A stretch of 12,154 nt of DNA from Lachnoclostridium sp. UBA7097. Lineage in GTDB: Bacteria > Bacillota > Clostridia > Lachnospirales > Lachnospiraceae. The stretch's first letter is position 1, and each line of letters opens with the position of its first letter. Location of the stretch: the NCBI GenBank assembly GCA_002499945.1, contig DKYP01000128.1, positions 22,296-34,449 of the forward strand, written 5' to 3'. The translations under genes were made by a program, and so were the position numbers. The notes beneath the pieces are model-generated. The model ran no database searches, was not told the origin of the DNA, and worked only from the letters and a program-made list of their open reading frames with translations. This document shows, in pieces, positions 1 through 6,871 of the stretch.

Positions 1-255
1 GAGAAAACCCAGAAACCAGGGAAAACACCAGAACCAGAAAAAACACAAACACCAGAACCGGCTAAAACACCTGTACCTGTGAAAACAAAAGAACCAGAAG
101 AAACAAAAGAACCAGTGGAAACACCAGAGGCTACAGATACAACTTCTGCAAAAGAACCAGAAAATACATCTGTCCCTGAAGAAACAAAAAAACCAGATTC
201 TGGAGATACCCCGAAGGATACAACTTCCTCTGGGGAAATGGGTGATACCCCGTAA
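1..255 (+). CDS. 3' end of a gene with a Pro/Glu/Thr/Lys-rich C-terminal tail (5' part outside window)
   Basis: Frame 1 is open from the first base to a TAA at 253-255, giving the last 84 residues of a protein that starts before the window. The visible part is all low complexity: alternating Lys/Glu/Thr/Pro with recurring EPE, KTPEP and EETK-like units, then a Ser/Thr/Asp-rich end (GDTPKDTTSSGEMGDTP). Such tails are usually disordered extensions or wall-spanning linkers of surface or envelope proteins. No catalytic domain is visible, so the protein cannot be named. The acyltransferase gene starts 27 bases after the stop on the same strand, so the two are probably co-transcribed. That it is coding is well supported by the uninterrupted biased frame and the downstream ribosome binding site; its function is unknown. 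Confidence 0.75.
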   Translation, partial: EKTQKPGKTPEPEKTQTPEPAKTPVPVKTKEPEETKEPVETPEATDTTSAKEPENTSVPEETKKPDSGDTPKDTTSSGEMGDTP

Positions 256-282
256 AGTATAAAAAAGGAGAAGTAATGTTAT

Positions 283-1011
283 ATGAGGTTAATTTTAGTA
301 TCGCTGTTTTTAATAATATATAGTTTTTTTACTATTCCAATGTGTGCTGTAGAGTGGGCAGCAGGCAGGATAAATCCACAGAAAAAGGCAATTATTGCAC
401 AGAAGTGTGTTGTGGCAGGTTTTAAAATTATTCTTTTTATTTCTGGTGTCAGACTGACCGTTAAAGGTGAAGAAAATATACTGCATGACCGTGCGGCGCT
501 TTATACATATAACCACAGGGGTTTTTTTGATATTCTTGTTGGTTATACAACCGCACCAATGCGTACAGCCTATGTATCAAAGAAAGAGATTGAAAATGTC
601 CCTATGATATCATGGTGGATGAAATGCATGAACTGCCTGTTTTTAGACAGGGAAGATATAAAACAGGGGATGAAAACCATATTAAACGGGATTGAACTTA
701 TGAAGGGCGGGACTTCTATTTATATTGCGCCAGAAGGCACACGTAATAAAGGTAAAGGGGTCTTAAAGTTCCATGATGCAAGTTTTAAACTGGCAGATAA
801 GTCAAAAAGCCCTATAGTGCCTGTTGCAATAAATAATACTGATGAGGTCTTTGAAAAACATCTTCCATGGATACACAGCCAGCATGTTATTATTGAATAC
901 TGTACCCCTATTTATATGGAAGATATGGATAAAAAAGAAAAGAAACGCATCGGGGAAATAGTCAGGCAGATAATATCAGAAAAAGTAGAACAAAATGCAC
1001 AAGAGATTTAA
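283..1011 (+). CDS. plsC: 1-acyl-sn-glycerol-3-phosphate acyltransferase (PlsC/LPLAT family)
   Basis: Predicted to transfer an acyl group to the sn-2 position of lysophosphatidic acid, making phosphatidic acid for membrane phospholipids. The 242-residue length is normal for the family. All four acyltransferase blocks are visible: the catalytic HX4D motif (His78 to Asp83, in NHRGFFD), FLDRED around 120-125, the substrate-binding EGTR (151-154), and PIVPVAI around 177-183. A hydrophobic stretch at about residues 2-23 should anchor it on the inner membrane face. The ATG at 283 is the first start after an in-frame stop at 274-276; AGGAG at 266-270 lies 12 bases upstream, slightly long. An ATG at 276 is in another frame and stops early. 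It follows the P/E/T/K-rich gene by 27 bases. Which lysophospholipid it prefers cannot be read from sequence. Confidence 0.93.
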   Translation: MRLILVSLFLIIYSFFTIPMCAVEWAAGRINPQKKAIIAQKCVVAGFKIILFISGVRLTVKGEENILHDRAALYTYNHRGFFDILVGYTTAPMRTAYVSKKEIENVPMISWWMKCMNCLFLDREDIKQGMKTILNGIELMKGGTSIYIAPEGTRNKGKGVLKFHDASFKLADKSKSPIVPVAINNTDEVFEKHLPWIHSQHVIIEYCTPIYMEDMDKKEKKRIGEIVRQIISEKVEQNAQEI

Positions 1012-1036
1012 ATATCCCAAGGATATAAAAATCTTA

Positions 1037-1064
1037 TTGCATAAAATGTAAAATATGATATTAT
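1037..1064 (+). promoter_or_regulatory. Candidate sigma-A promoter for the small membrane-anchored gene
   Basis: TTGCAT (1037-1042) and TATTAT (1059-1064) are separated by 16 bases and lie about 40 bases before the ATG at 1103. The region is very AT-rich, so chance matches are likely; a second TATTAT at 1062-1067 would give a poorer 19-base spacer. Confidence 0.35.
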
Positions 1065-1102
1065 TATTATGTTTGCATTATTTTTGATTAGGGAGGTTGT
1101 TT

Positions 1103-1597
1103 ATGAATGGTAAGATGATGCTGTTTCCTGTATTTGCAATACGTCCGTTTGTTGTAGTTTTAATTGTAATACTTGTACTTATGGTTGCTGCACTTGTGGC
1201 ATTAAGTATCTATGGCAGGAAGCTTCAGAAGAAACAGGAAGAAACGCAGAAGGAGATGCAGGCTGCTTCACAAAGTGTATCAATGCTTGTAATTGATAAG
1301 AAACATATGAAACTTAAAGAATCAGGGCTTCCCCAGATTGTTATTGACCAGACACCCAAGTACATGAGAGGGCAGAAAGTACCAGTGGTTAAAGCAAAAG
1401 TGGGTCCCAAGATTATGCCGCTTTTATGTGATGAAAAGATTTTTGCACTTATACCTGTTAAGAAAGAAATACGTGCAATTGTAAGCGGCATTTACATTAT
1501 GGAAGTAAAAGGGCTGCGTTCAAATCTTGAAGCAAAACCAAAGAAAATGAAATTTTCTGAAAAAGTAAAGGCAAAGTTTTCAAAAAAAGAGAAATAA
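1103..1597 (+). CDS. Conserved-looking hypothetical protein, N-terminally membrane-anchored
   Basis: A 164-residue protein I cannot assign to a named family. The start is the ATG at 1103, six bases after a clear GGGAGG (1091-1096); a TTG two codons earlier is not needed. Residues about 15-37 form one strongly hydrophobic helix. Residues about 38-58 are a charged, Gln/Glu/Lys-rich stretch likely to form a short coiled coil. A compact domain of about 80 residues follows (61-139), with segments MLVIDKK, LPQIVIDQTPKYMRG, KVPVVKAKVGPK and CDEKIFALIPVKKE; this alternation looks like a small beta-rich soluble fold. The tail (145-164) is very Lys-rich. By the positive-inside rule the C-terminal domain is probably cytoplasmic. 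I recall similar unnamed proteins in Lachnospiraceae but have no function to offer. It has its own candidate promoter and is followed by a hairpin. Confidence 0.85.
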   Translation: MNGKMMLFPVFAIRPFVVVLIVILVLMVAALVALSIYGRKLQKKQEETQKEMQAASQSVSMLVIDKKHMKLKESGLPQIVIDQTPKYMRGQKVPVVKAKVGPKIMPLLCDEKIFALIPVKKEIRAIVSGIYIMEVKGLRSNLEAKPKKMKFSEKVKAKFSKKEK

Positions 1598-1606
1598 TGT
1601 GGAAAT

Positions 1607-1649
1607 ATTAAAACCATACAAATATATCTGGTGTTTGTATGGTTTTAAT
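1607..1649 (+). terminator. Perfect 16-bp hairpin between the small membrane gene and the MATE gene
   Basis: The arm at 1607-1622 (core AAAACCATACAAA) pairs perfectly with 1634-1649 (core TTTGTATGGTTTT) around an 11-base loop. The A-tract and T-tract are inside the stem, as in bidirectional intrinsic terminators, but the stem has few GC pairs and no further U-run follows. It starts nine bases after the upstream stop and ends 27 bases before the MATE start codon. It could be a terminator, an attenuator in the MATE leader, or a protein-binding palindrome. Confidence 0.55.
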
Positions 1650-1676
1650 GATGTGAAATAGAATGGAGTGGTTGTT

Positions 1677-3014
1677 ATGGCAAAGAGCATGACTGAGGGC
1701 AAGCCATTAAAATTAATTTTACAGTTTGCGCTGCCTCTGTTAGCAGGAAATATTTTCCAGCAGACCTATAATATGGCGGATGCTGCTATAGTAGGAAATT
1801 ACCTTGGTACAAAGGCACTTGCAAGTGTAGGTGCATCTGCAAGTGTACAATTCCTTGTAATGGGCTTCTGTATTGGCATATGTTGTGGTTTTGGTATCCC
1901 TGTAGCACAGCGTTTCGGTGCAAAGGATTATAAGGCAATGCGTTCATGTATATTCCATGCAGGGTTTTTAACTATTATTGTGGCGGCTGTACTTACAGTG
2001 GCATGTGCACTATTATGCCCGTCAATTTTACATATACTTTCAACACCAGATGATATTTACAATAATTCTTATATATACCTTTTAATCTTATTTTTAGGTA
2101 TACCATTTACAATGCTTTATAACCTGTTATCCGGGATACTGCGTTCAGTAGGTGACAGCAAAACACCATTTATGTTTTTAGTATTCTCTACTATATTAAA
2201 TATATTGCTTGATTTATTTTGCATAATTATTTTGAAGTGGGGATGTGCAGGGGCTGCCATTGCTACTATTACAGCACAGGCAGTTAGCGGGGTTTTATGC
2301 CTTATATATATGTGGAAGAAATTCCCGGTACTGAAATTGTCAAAGAATGACTGCAAGATAAAAGGGAATGTAATAATTAACATGTTAGTAATGGGTGTGC
2401 CTATGGGGCTTCAATACTCTGTTACTGCTATTGGCAGCATGGTTATGCAGTCAGCTAATAACGGGCTTGGAAGTGTATACGTTTCTGGATTTACAGCCGG
2501 AATGAGGATAAAACAGTTTGCAATGTGCCCTTTTGATGCAATAGCTACAGCAGTTTCAACATTTTGCAGCCAGAACCTTGGGGCAGGCAAACCAGCCCGT
2601 ATTAAACAGGGGCTGCGTGAAGGGATTATAACTGGCGTTTTATATGGGATTTTGGCAGGGGTTGTACTTATATTATCTGGCGGGATACTGTCAAGAATGT
2701 TTATAAGTGCAGGCGAAACAGCTGTACTAGCAGCTTCAGCAAAGTACCTGCGCTGCCTGGGCTTTTTCTACTGGGCTCTTGGCATTTTAAATGTCTGCCG
2801 CATGACTGTGCAAGGTATAGGGTATCCAGGGCGTGCAATATTTTCCGGGGTAGTGGAAATGGTTGCAAGAATTGCTGTCAGTAAAATATTTGTGCCACTT
2901 TACGGATTTACGGCAATATGCTTTGCAGACCAGTCAGCATGGGTAAGTGCAGTATTATATATTGTGCCAGTATGTTTCCTTTGTATCAGGAAGATTCCAG
3001 AAAGCAAAGAATAG
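1677..3014 (+). CDS. MATE-family multidrug/toxin efflux transporter
   Basis: A 445-residue integral membrane protein, the usual length for the MATE family, with about 12 hydrophobic segments in two halves. The N-terminus reads as a typical clostridial MATE: a short charged start (MTEGKPLKLI), then LPLLAGNIFQQTYNMADAAIVGNYLG, where the QQxYNxxD region is family-conserved, followed by a loop with IPVAQRFGAKDY (about 80-91). The second half repeats the pattern (VPMGLQYSVTAIGSMVMQ; FCSQNLGAGKP). Family members use a Na+ or H+ gradient to export cationic drugs, dyes or metabolites; the substrate here cannot be predicted. The ATG at 1677 has GGAG (1665-1668) eight bases upstream; a GTG three codons earlier lies inside that site and is rejected. 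No convincing promoter fits between the hairpin and the start, so expression may depend on read-through. Confidence 0.92.
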   Translation: MAKSMTEGKPLKLILQFALPLLAGNIFQQTYNMADAAIVGNYLGTKALASVGASASVQFLVMGFCIGICCGFGIPVAQRFGAKDYKAMRSCIFHAGFLTIIVAAVLTVACALLCPSILHILSTPDDIYNNSYIYLLILFLGIPFTMLYNLLSGILRSVGDSKTPFMFLVFSTILNILLDLFCIIILKWGCAGAAIATITAQAVSGVLCLIYMWKKFPVLKLSKNDCKIKGNVIINMLVMGVPMGLQYSVTAIGSMVMQSANNGLGSVYVSGFTAGMRIKQFAMCPFDAIATAVSTFCSQNLGAGKPARIKQGLREGIITGVLYGILAGVVLILSGGILSRMFISAGETAVLAASAKYLRCLGFFYWALGILNVCRMTVQGIGYPGRAIFSGVVEMVARIAVSKIFVPLYGFTAICFADQSAWVSAVLYIVPVCFLCIRKIPESKE

Positions 3015-3029
3015 AAACAAGGAATAAAG

Positions 3030-3081
3030 CAGCTATACGGAATGTATATTAATGTAAATTGTATGCATGGATGTATAGCTG
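3030..3081. repeat. Inverted repeat at the convergent MATE/DUF1934 junction
   Basis: CAGCTATAC (3030-3038) and GTATAGCTG (3073-3081) form a 9-bp perfect inverted repeat with a 34-base loop, sitting where the MATE gene and the minus-strand DUF1934 gene converge. It lies almost wholly inside the 3' end of the DUF1934 coding sequence. It could help end transcription from the plus strand, but there is no U-tract, so the role is uncertain. Confidence 0.3.
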
Positions 3082-3476
3082 TGTCCAATTTCAAGGCTGT
3101 AATTAATATATATGTCAATACAATCTGTATCTTCTGTAACCACAAGCTCTGAAGTTATAATATCTATTGGCAGTGACAAAGAACCGCCAGCAGTTTTATA
3201 TATTCCAGAGTGGTGGTATCCCTTTTTAAAAACCATGTCAGAAGAAGTCTGTCCACGCTTTATAAGCGAAACAGAACCAGAAGTGATTTTAAGCAGGCTT
3301 TTAACAAATGATTTGGAGCCTGGGGCAGGACCGTCACAAGGTTCTTCATATGTTATTATATGCTTATCCTGCATAAAGTTATATATGCCTGGCTGTATAG
3401 TTTCTATTTCTGTACCGGGGGTTGTGCCATATTCATTTTCTGTGCCCCTGATTGTTACAAGTACATTCTGGTTCAT
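3033..3476 (-). CDS. DUF1934 (YwiB-like) beta-barrel protein
   Basis: A 147-residue soluble protein whose pattern matches the DUF1934/YwiB family of small calycin-like beta-barrels. Family hallmarks in order: VLVTIRGT near the N-terminus, ETIQPGIYNF, KHIITYEE (38-45), LLKITSGSVSLIKRG (61-75), SSDMVF (78-83), Y-K-T-AGG, ITSELVV, and a closing IDIYINYSLEI strand. The biochemical role of the family is not established. The start at 3476 has GGAAGA (minus strand, 3490-3485) eight bases upstream. It lies 78 bases downstream of spoIIR on the same strand and is probably co-transcribed. A plus-strand open frame over the same bases is a shadow: this strand has the recognisable family pattern. Confidence 0.85.
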   Translation of the reverse strand: MNQNVLVTIRGTENEYGTTPGTEIETIQPGIYNFMQDKHIITYEEPCDGPAPGSKSFVKSLLKITSGSVSLIKRGQTSSDMVFKKGYHHSGIYKTAGGSLSLPIDIITSELVVTEDTDCIDIYINYSLEIGHSYTSMHTIYINIHSV

Positions 3477-3554
3477 ATCTTTAATCTTCCTTTATTCTGG
3501 TATTTTAGAAATTATACCATATAAAAAGGAGAATGTTAAGCTGCTTAATAAGTT

Positions 3555-4235
3555 TTATAGTCCTGTTTTCCTGCGGAACCAGTCATATATTGCTGAATGG
3601 ATAAATACTTTTTCTTCTTTTTTGTCCTGTTCGAGGCTTTCATATTCCTCTTTGCTTAAAGTTTCCTTAAGTTTTTCTTTGGAGCTGTCAGGGACTACAG
3701 CATAAGTTTCATCTACAAAGCAAAGACTTGGAAAAAGGACACACCACCAGTTCCTTCCCCTGGCCTCCCCTATTTCAACACATAATGCCTTGTAATTGCC
3801 AGCAGGAAATACAAGGTCGCCATATGATTTTACGGGGAAATACCTTTCTTCCAGTGAAACATTTACAGGATAGTCATATCCATTGCCAGAAATAATGTCC
3901 AGCGCAGAGTTTTTGATATTGTCTGTCTGTGCTGATAAGAGTTTTTCAGCCCCCTTAGCATCCGTTGTGCCAGAGATGGTATCTGTAATCCCGTCTATTA
4001 TGCCATCACGCACTTTTAGTTTAAGTGACTGGTCAGTCCCTGTATCGCTGTTTGCAATTACATGCAGCCTTATTATATTGTCTGCAATATTTTCCTGTAT
4101 CTCTACAGGTGTTTCAGCCCTGCCCGGATGGAAGAATTTAATGCCGGCAAGGAGCATGGAAAAAGATAATGCATAAATAAAAATAAGAAATGGAAGTTTT
4201 TGTGCTTTTGACAAGCTTTTTAAATATAGTTTCAT
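3555..4235 (-). CDS. spoIIR: Stage II sporulation protein R (SpoIIR)
   Basis: SpoIIR is the secreted forespore signal that activates the membrane protease SpoIIGA, so that pro-sigma-E is processed in the mother cell soon after asymmetric division. This 226-residue protein has a hydrophobic N-terminal segment (about 14-35) acting as signal or anchor. The family signatures follow: IIRLHVIANSD (54-64), LKLKVRD (71-77), and the conserved core GNYKALCVEIGEARGRNWWCVLFPSLCFVD, which spans 146-175. Length is close to that of Bacillus and Clostridium homologues. The ATG at 4235 has AGAGG (minus strand, 4246-4242) six bases upstream. In Bacillus this gene is read by sigma-F; I could not find a convincing sigma-F box (GYWTA then GGNRANA) in the roughly 210 bases upstream. 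Its presence is the best evidence that the organism makes endospores. Confidence 0.95.
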   Translation of the reverse strand: MKLYLKSLSKAQKLPFLIFIYALSFSMLLAGIKFFHPGRAETPVEIQENIADNIIRLHVIANSDTGTDQSLKLKVRDGIIDGITDTISGTTDAKGAEKLLSAQTDNIKNSALDIISGNGYDYPVNVSLEERYFPVKSYGDLVFPAGNYKALCVEIGEARGRNWWCVLFPSLCFVDETYAVVPDSSKEKLKETLSKEEYESLEQDKKEEKVFIHSAIYDWFRRKTGL

Positions 4236-4257
4236 ATGTTACCTCTTTTCTACGCAC

Positions 4258-4287
4258 ATTATATGTAAGTACGGTTTAATTGATGAA
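4258..4287 (-). promoter_or_regulatory. Weak candidate promoter for spoIIR
   Basis: On the minus strand a perfect TATAAT (4263-4258) lies 22 bases before the spoIIR start codon. The best -35 partner is TTCATC (4287-4282) at 18 bases, only 3 of 6 matches. This looks like a vegetative-type -10, not the expected sigma-F element, and may be fortuitous in AT-rich DNA. Confidence 0.22.
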
Positions 4288-4343
4288 TAATAAAATGGTT
4301 TATATGGACATTATTCCCTGGTATTGGATAATTATTCTTATTT

Positions 4344-4384
4344 TTTTATTAATAAATGTAAGAAAGGTGCATTTATCAATAAAA
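4344..4384. repeat. Dyad symmetry in the divergent region upstream of the PBP gene
   Basis: Arms 4344-4358 and 4370-4384 are complementary at 14 of 15 positions (A4351/C4377 mismatched), with an 11-base loop. The inner part is ATAAATG...CATTTAT. It lies about 65-100 bases before the PBP start codon and overlaps the best -35 candidate there, so an operator is possible. It could also be a chance palindrome in AT-rich DNA. Confidence 0.4.
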
Positions 4385-4395
4385 TGTGATATTAT
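4367..4395 (+). promoter_or_regulatory. Candidate promoter for the PBP-glycosyltransferase operon
   Basis: GTGCAT (4367-4372) and TATTAT (4390-4395) are 17 bases apart, upstream of the strong AGGAGGTG ribosome binding site (4436-4443). The -35 matches TTGACA poorly; support is mainly spacing and position. Confidence 0.3.
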
Positions 4396-4447
4396 ATTCA
4401 ACATGGAGCTTGAAAAATAAGTATTGTTTAAAAACAGGAGGTGCTTT

Positions 4448-6847
4448 ATGGCTACAAAGAAAAGTACAAAAAATGTGCCAGAAAATGGTGGCAAGCCTGT
4501 CAAAAAGAATAAAAAGAAACATAAAAAATTCTGGCTAGGTGTAAAAATTTTTTTATTGCTGCTTTTATTAGGAATCCTGGCAGCGCTTATAGTATTTTAT
4601 TTTAAATTTGGGGATGAACTGCTGCAATGGAAGAATGAGGCAAAGAATATTATTGAAAATTCTACTGTTGATACTTTCCGTTCATCAGAAACAAGTATGG
4701 TTTATGCAGCGGATAAATCGGTTGTGGCGAAACTGAAAGGTGACAAGGATTCGTATTACCTTACGTTTGATGAAATACCGCAATATGTAAAAGATGCGAT
4801 GATTGCAATAGAAGACAGGGATTTCTTTGAACATGACGGTGTGAATTTCTTTTCAACGTTTAAGGCTGCGGCGCTGCTTGTCAAAAGCAAGATAAAAGGA
4901 GAGAAAATCCAGCGTGGCGGGAGTACGATTACCCAGCAGACAGCTAAACTTGTATTTCTTACTAATGCTAAAACCTATGAAAGGAAAATAAGGGAAATAT
5001 TCCTGGCATTTGAAATGGAGAAAAAGTACAGTAAAAACCAGATACTGGAGTTTTATATAAACAATATGTACTTTGCAAACGGATATTATGGGATAGAAGC
5101 AGCAGCAAAGGGGTATTTCAGTAAGCCGGCATCAGAACTTACTTTGCCGGAGGTTGCATTTTTATGTGCAATACCAAATAACCCAAGCCTTTATGACCCG
5201 TTTGATAACTATGATAATACTATAAAGAGGAAATCACGTATACTGGAACAGATGATGGATGAAGGTGTAATAACTGCTGCTGAATATAGTGATGCAAATT
5301 ATGAGGATATAATACTTAATCCTGCCGAGGCTATAAAGACACAGAATTATATGACAACATTTGCTGTAAGATGCGCAGTTAAAGCACTTATGCAGTCACA
5401 GGGCTTTGAGTTCCAGTATAAGTTTGGCAGCAAGGCAGAAGAGGAAGAGTATAATAATAATTATGATGAAGTATATAATGAATGCCACAGCATGTTATAT
5501 ACAAAGGGTTACAGGATTTATACTTCATTAAGTAAGAAGAAACAGAAACTTTTGCAGAAGTCGGTTAATGATAAGCTTGCAGAATTTAAGGAGAAAAAGG
5601 ATGGTGTATACACTTTACAGGGCGCAGCTACATGCATAGATAATAAAAATGGCTATGTTGTGGCAGTTGTCGGGGGGCGTAAACAGAAGTCGGTAACAGG
5701 TTATACACTTAACAGGGCATTCCAGAGTTACCGCCAGCCGGGCAGTTCATTTAAGCCGCTGGCAGTATATACCCCGCAGCTTGAAAGGGATTATACACCT
5801 GATACAATAGTAGATGATACTTATTTTGAGGGCGGGCCAAGAAATTCAAATGGTGTGTATTCAGGCAAGATACCACTGCGTTATGCAGTTGAAAATTCCA
5901 AGAATGTTATTGCATGGAAGTTATTTGAGGAGCTTACCCCTAAAAAGGGCTTGTCATATGTGTTAAAAATGAATTTTAACAGGATAGATGATAATGATTA
6001 CTACCCGGCTGCTTCCCTTGGAGGACTTACCAATGGCGTAACAACAGTTGAGATGGCATCAGGATATTCCGCTCTCCAAAATGACGGGGTGTTCCGTGAC
6101 CCTACATGTATTAAGAAAATTACAGATTCAGAGGGGAATATTATTGTAAATAACAATAAATTACGCCAGGAAAAACATGTTTATGAAAAAAATGCAGCAC
6201 GCATGATGACAGATATATTGACAGGTGTTTTAAAGTCTGGTACAGCAAGAGGCCATGCCCTTAGCAATATGGCATGTGCAGGCAAGACTGGTACAACAAG
6301 TGATAAAAAGGATGGATGGTTCTGTGGTTTTACCCCGTATTATACAACTGCTGTATGGGTAGGGTATGATTCACCAAAGACATTGGATAATTTATATGGC
6401 AATACTTATCCATTATATATATGGGAAGATTTTATGGGGCAAATCCATGAGGGGCTTGAATATAAGGACTTTGAACCATATACTGGCAGCAGTGGGAATA
6501 GTGGCGGAAGTGGAAGTGGTTATTATGGTGATGATGGTGATGATAATAGCACACCAACAGAACCGCCAATGGAAACAGAAGCACCTCTGGGAGGGGATAT
6601 AGATGAACCAGATATAACTGATGAGCCGGAAGAAACTGATGAGCCAGAAGAACCAGATGTGACTGAAGAGCCAGATGTGACTGATGAACCAGATGTAACT
6701 GTGCCAGATGATGGTGAAGATATTCCAGATGACGGGGACGAGCCAGATGATGTAGGGGATGATGAACCAGATTATGAGCCAGGAACAGAAGGAGACCCGG
6801 ATATCCAGACAGACCCGGAAGAGCCGGATACACAAGCGGAAGAATAA
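4448..6847 (+). CDS. Class A (bifunctional) penicillin-binding protein with acidic repeat tail
   Basis: This enzyme polymerises lipid II into glycan strands and cross-links the stem peptides outside the membrane. It has 799 residues from the ATG at 4448, preceded by AGGAGGTG. Order: a Lys-rich cytoplasmic N-terminus (about 1-28), one membrane helix (about 29-52), a GT51 glycosyltransferase domain (about 85-260), a transpeptidase domain (about 390-660), then a low-complexity tail (680-799). GT51 motifs are intact: EDRDFFEHDG with catalytic Glu122, RGGSTITQQ (157-164) and the KIREIFLAFEMEKKYSKNQILE region. Transpeptidase motifs are intact: SSFK with nucleophile Ser433, SKN (484-486) and KTGT (613-616). 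The tail is Gly/Ser-rich, then strongly acidic. Resembles PBP1/PonA types; the exact paralogue is not assigned. A glycosyltransferase gene follows by 24 bases, probably in the same transcript. Confidence 0.95.
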   Translation: MATKKSTKNVPENGGKPVKKNKKKHKKFWLGVKIFLLLLLLGILAALIVFYFKFGDELLQWKNEAKNIIENSTVDTFRSSETSMVYAADKSVVAKLKGDKDSYYLTFDEIPQYVKDAMIAIEDRDFFEHDGVNFFSTFKAAALLVKSKIKGEKIQRGGSTITQQTAKLVFLTNAKTYERKIREIFLAFEMEKKYSKNQILEFYINNMYFANGYYGIEAAAKGYFSKPASELTLPEVAFLCAIPNNPSLYDPFDNYDNTIKRKSRILEQMMDEGVITAAEYSDANYEDIILNPAEAIKTQNYMTTFAVRCAVKALMQSQGFEFQYKFGSKAEEEEYNNNYDEVYNECHSMLYTKGYRIYTSLSKKKQKLLQKSVNDKLAEFKEKKDGVYTLQGAATCIDNKNGYVVAVVGGRKQKSVTGYTLNRAFQSYRQPGSSFKPLAVYTPQLERDYTPDTIVDDTYFEGGPRNSNGVYSGKIPLRYAVENSKNVIAWKLFEELTPKKGLSYVLKMNFNRIDDNDYYPAASLGGLTNGVTTVEMASGYSALQNDGVFRDPTCIKKITDSEGNIIVNNNKLRQEKHVYEKNAARMMTDILTGVLKSGTARGHALSNMACAGKTGTTSDKKDGWFCGFTPYYTTAVWVGYDSPKTLDNLYGNTYPLYIWEDFMGQIHEGLEYKDFEPYTGSSGNSGGSGSGYYGDDGDDNSTPTEPPMETEAPLGGDIDEPDITDEPEETDEPEEPDVTEEPDVTDEPDVTVPDDGEDIPDDGDEPDDVGDDEPDYEPGTEGDPDIQTDPEEPDTQAEE
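6608..6703 (+). repeat. In-frame 18-bp tandem repeat coding for an acidic hexapeptide
   Basis: Within the PBP tail, 18-base units start at 6608, 6626, 6653 and 6671, with a 9-base half unit at 6644 and a 15-base unit at 6689. They encode PDITDE, PEETDE, PEE, PDVTEE, PDVTDE and PDVTV. The units at 6653 and 6671 differ at only two bases, which suggests recent slippage or recombination. Copy number is likely to vary between strains. Confidence 0.8.
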
Positions 6848-6871
6848 TTATATTAGTACAGGGGTATTTAA

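Noticed and set aside
1..252. Repeated EPE/KTP-coding motifs at the window start as a CRISPR or tandem array
   Set aside because: The repeats are irregular, in frame and explained by low-complexity protein; there is no constant repeat with variable spacers.
1012..1026. Small hairpin ATATCC-CAA-GGATAT after plsC as a terminator
   Set aside because: Six weak base pairs followed by an A-run instead of a T-run; unlikely to stop transcription.
3112..3705. Plus-strand open frame opposite DUF1934 and the end of spoIIR
   Set aside because: Both minus-strand genes have clear family signatures and ribosome binding sites; the plus-strand translation resembles nothing and spans their boundary.
6413..6835. 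Two minus-strand frames opposite the PBP tail
   Set aside because: They are products of the repetitive acidic coding sequence read backwards, giving Trp/Ile- or His/Leu-rich low complexity.
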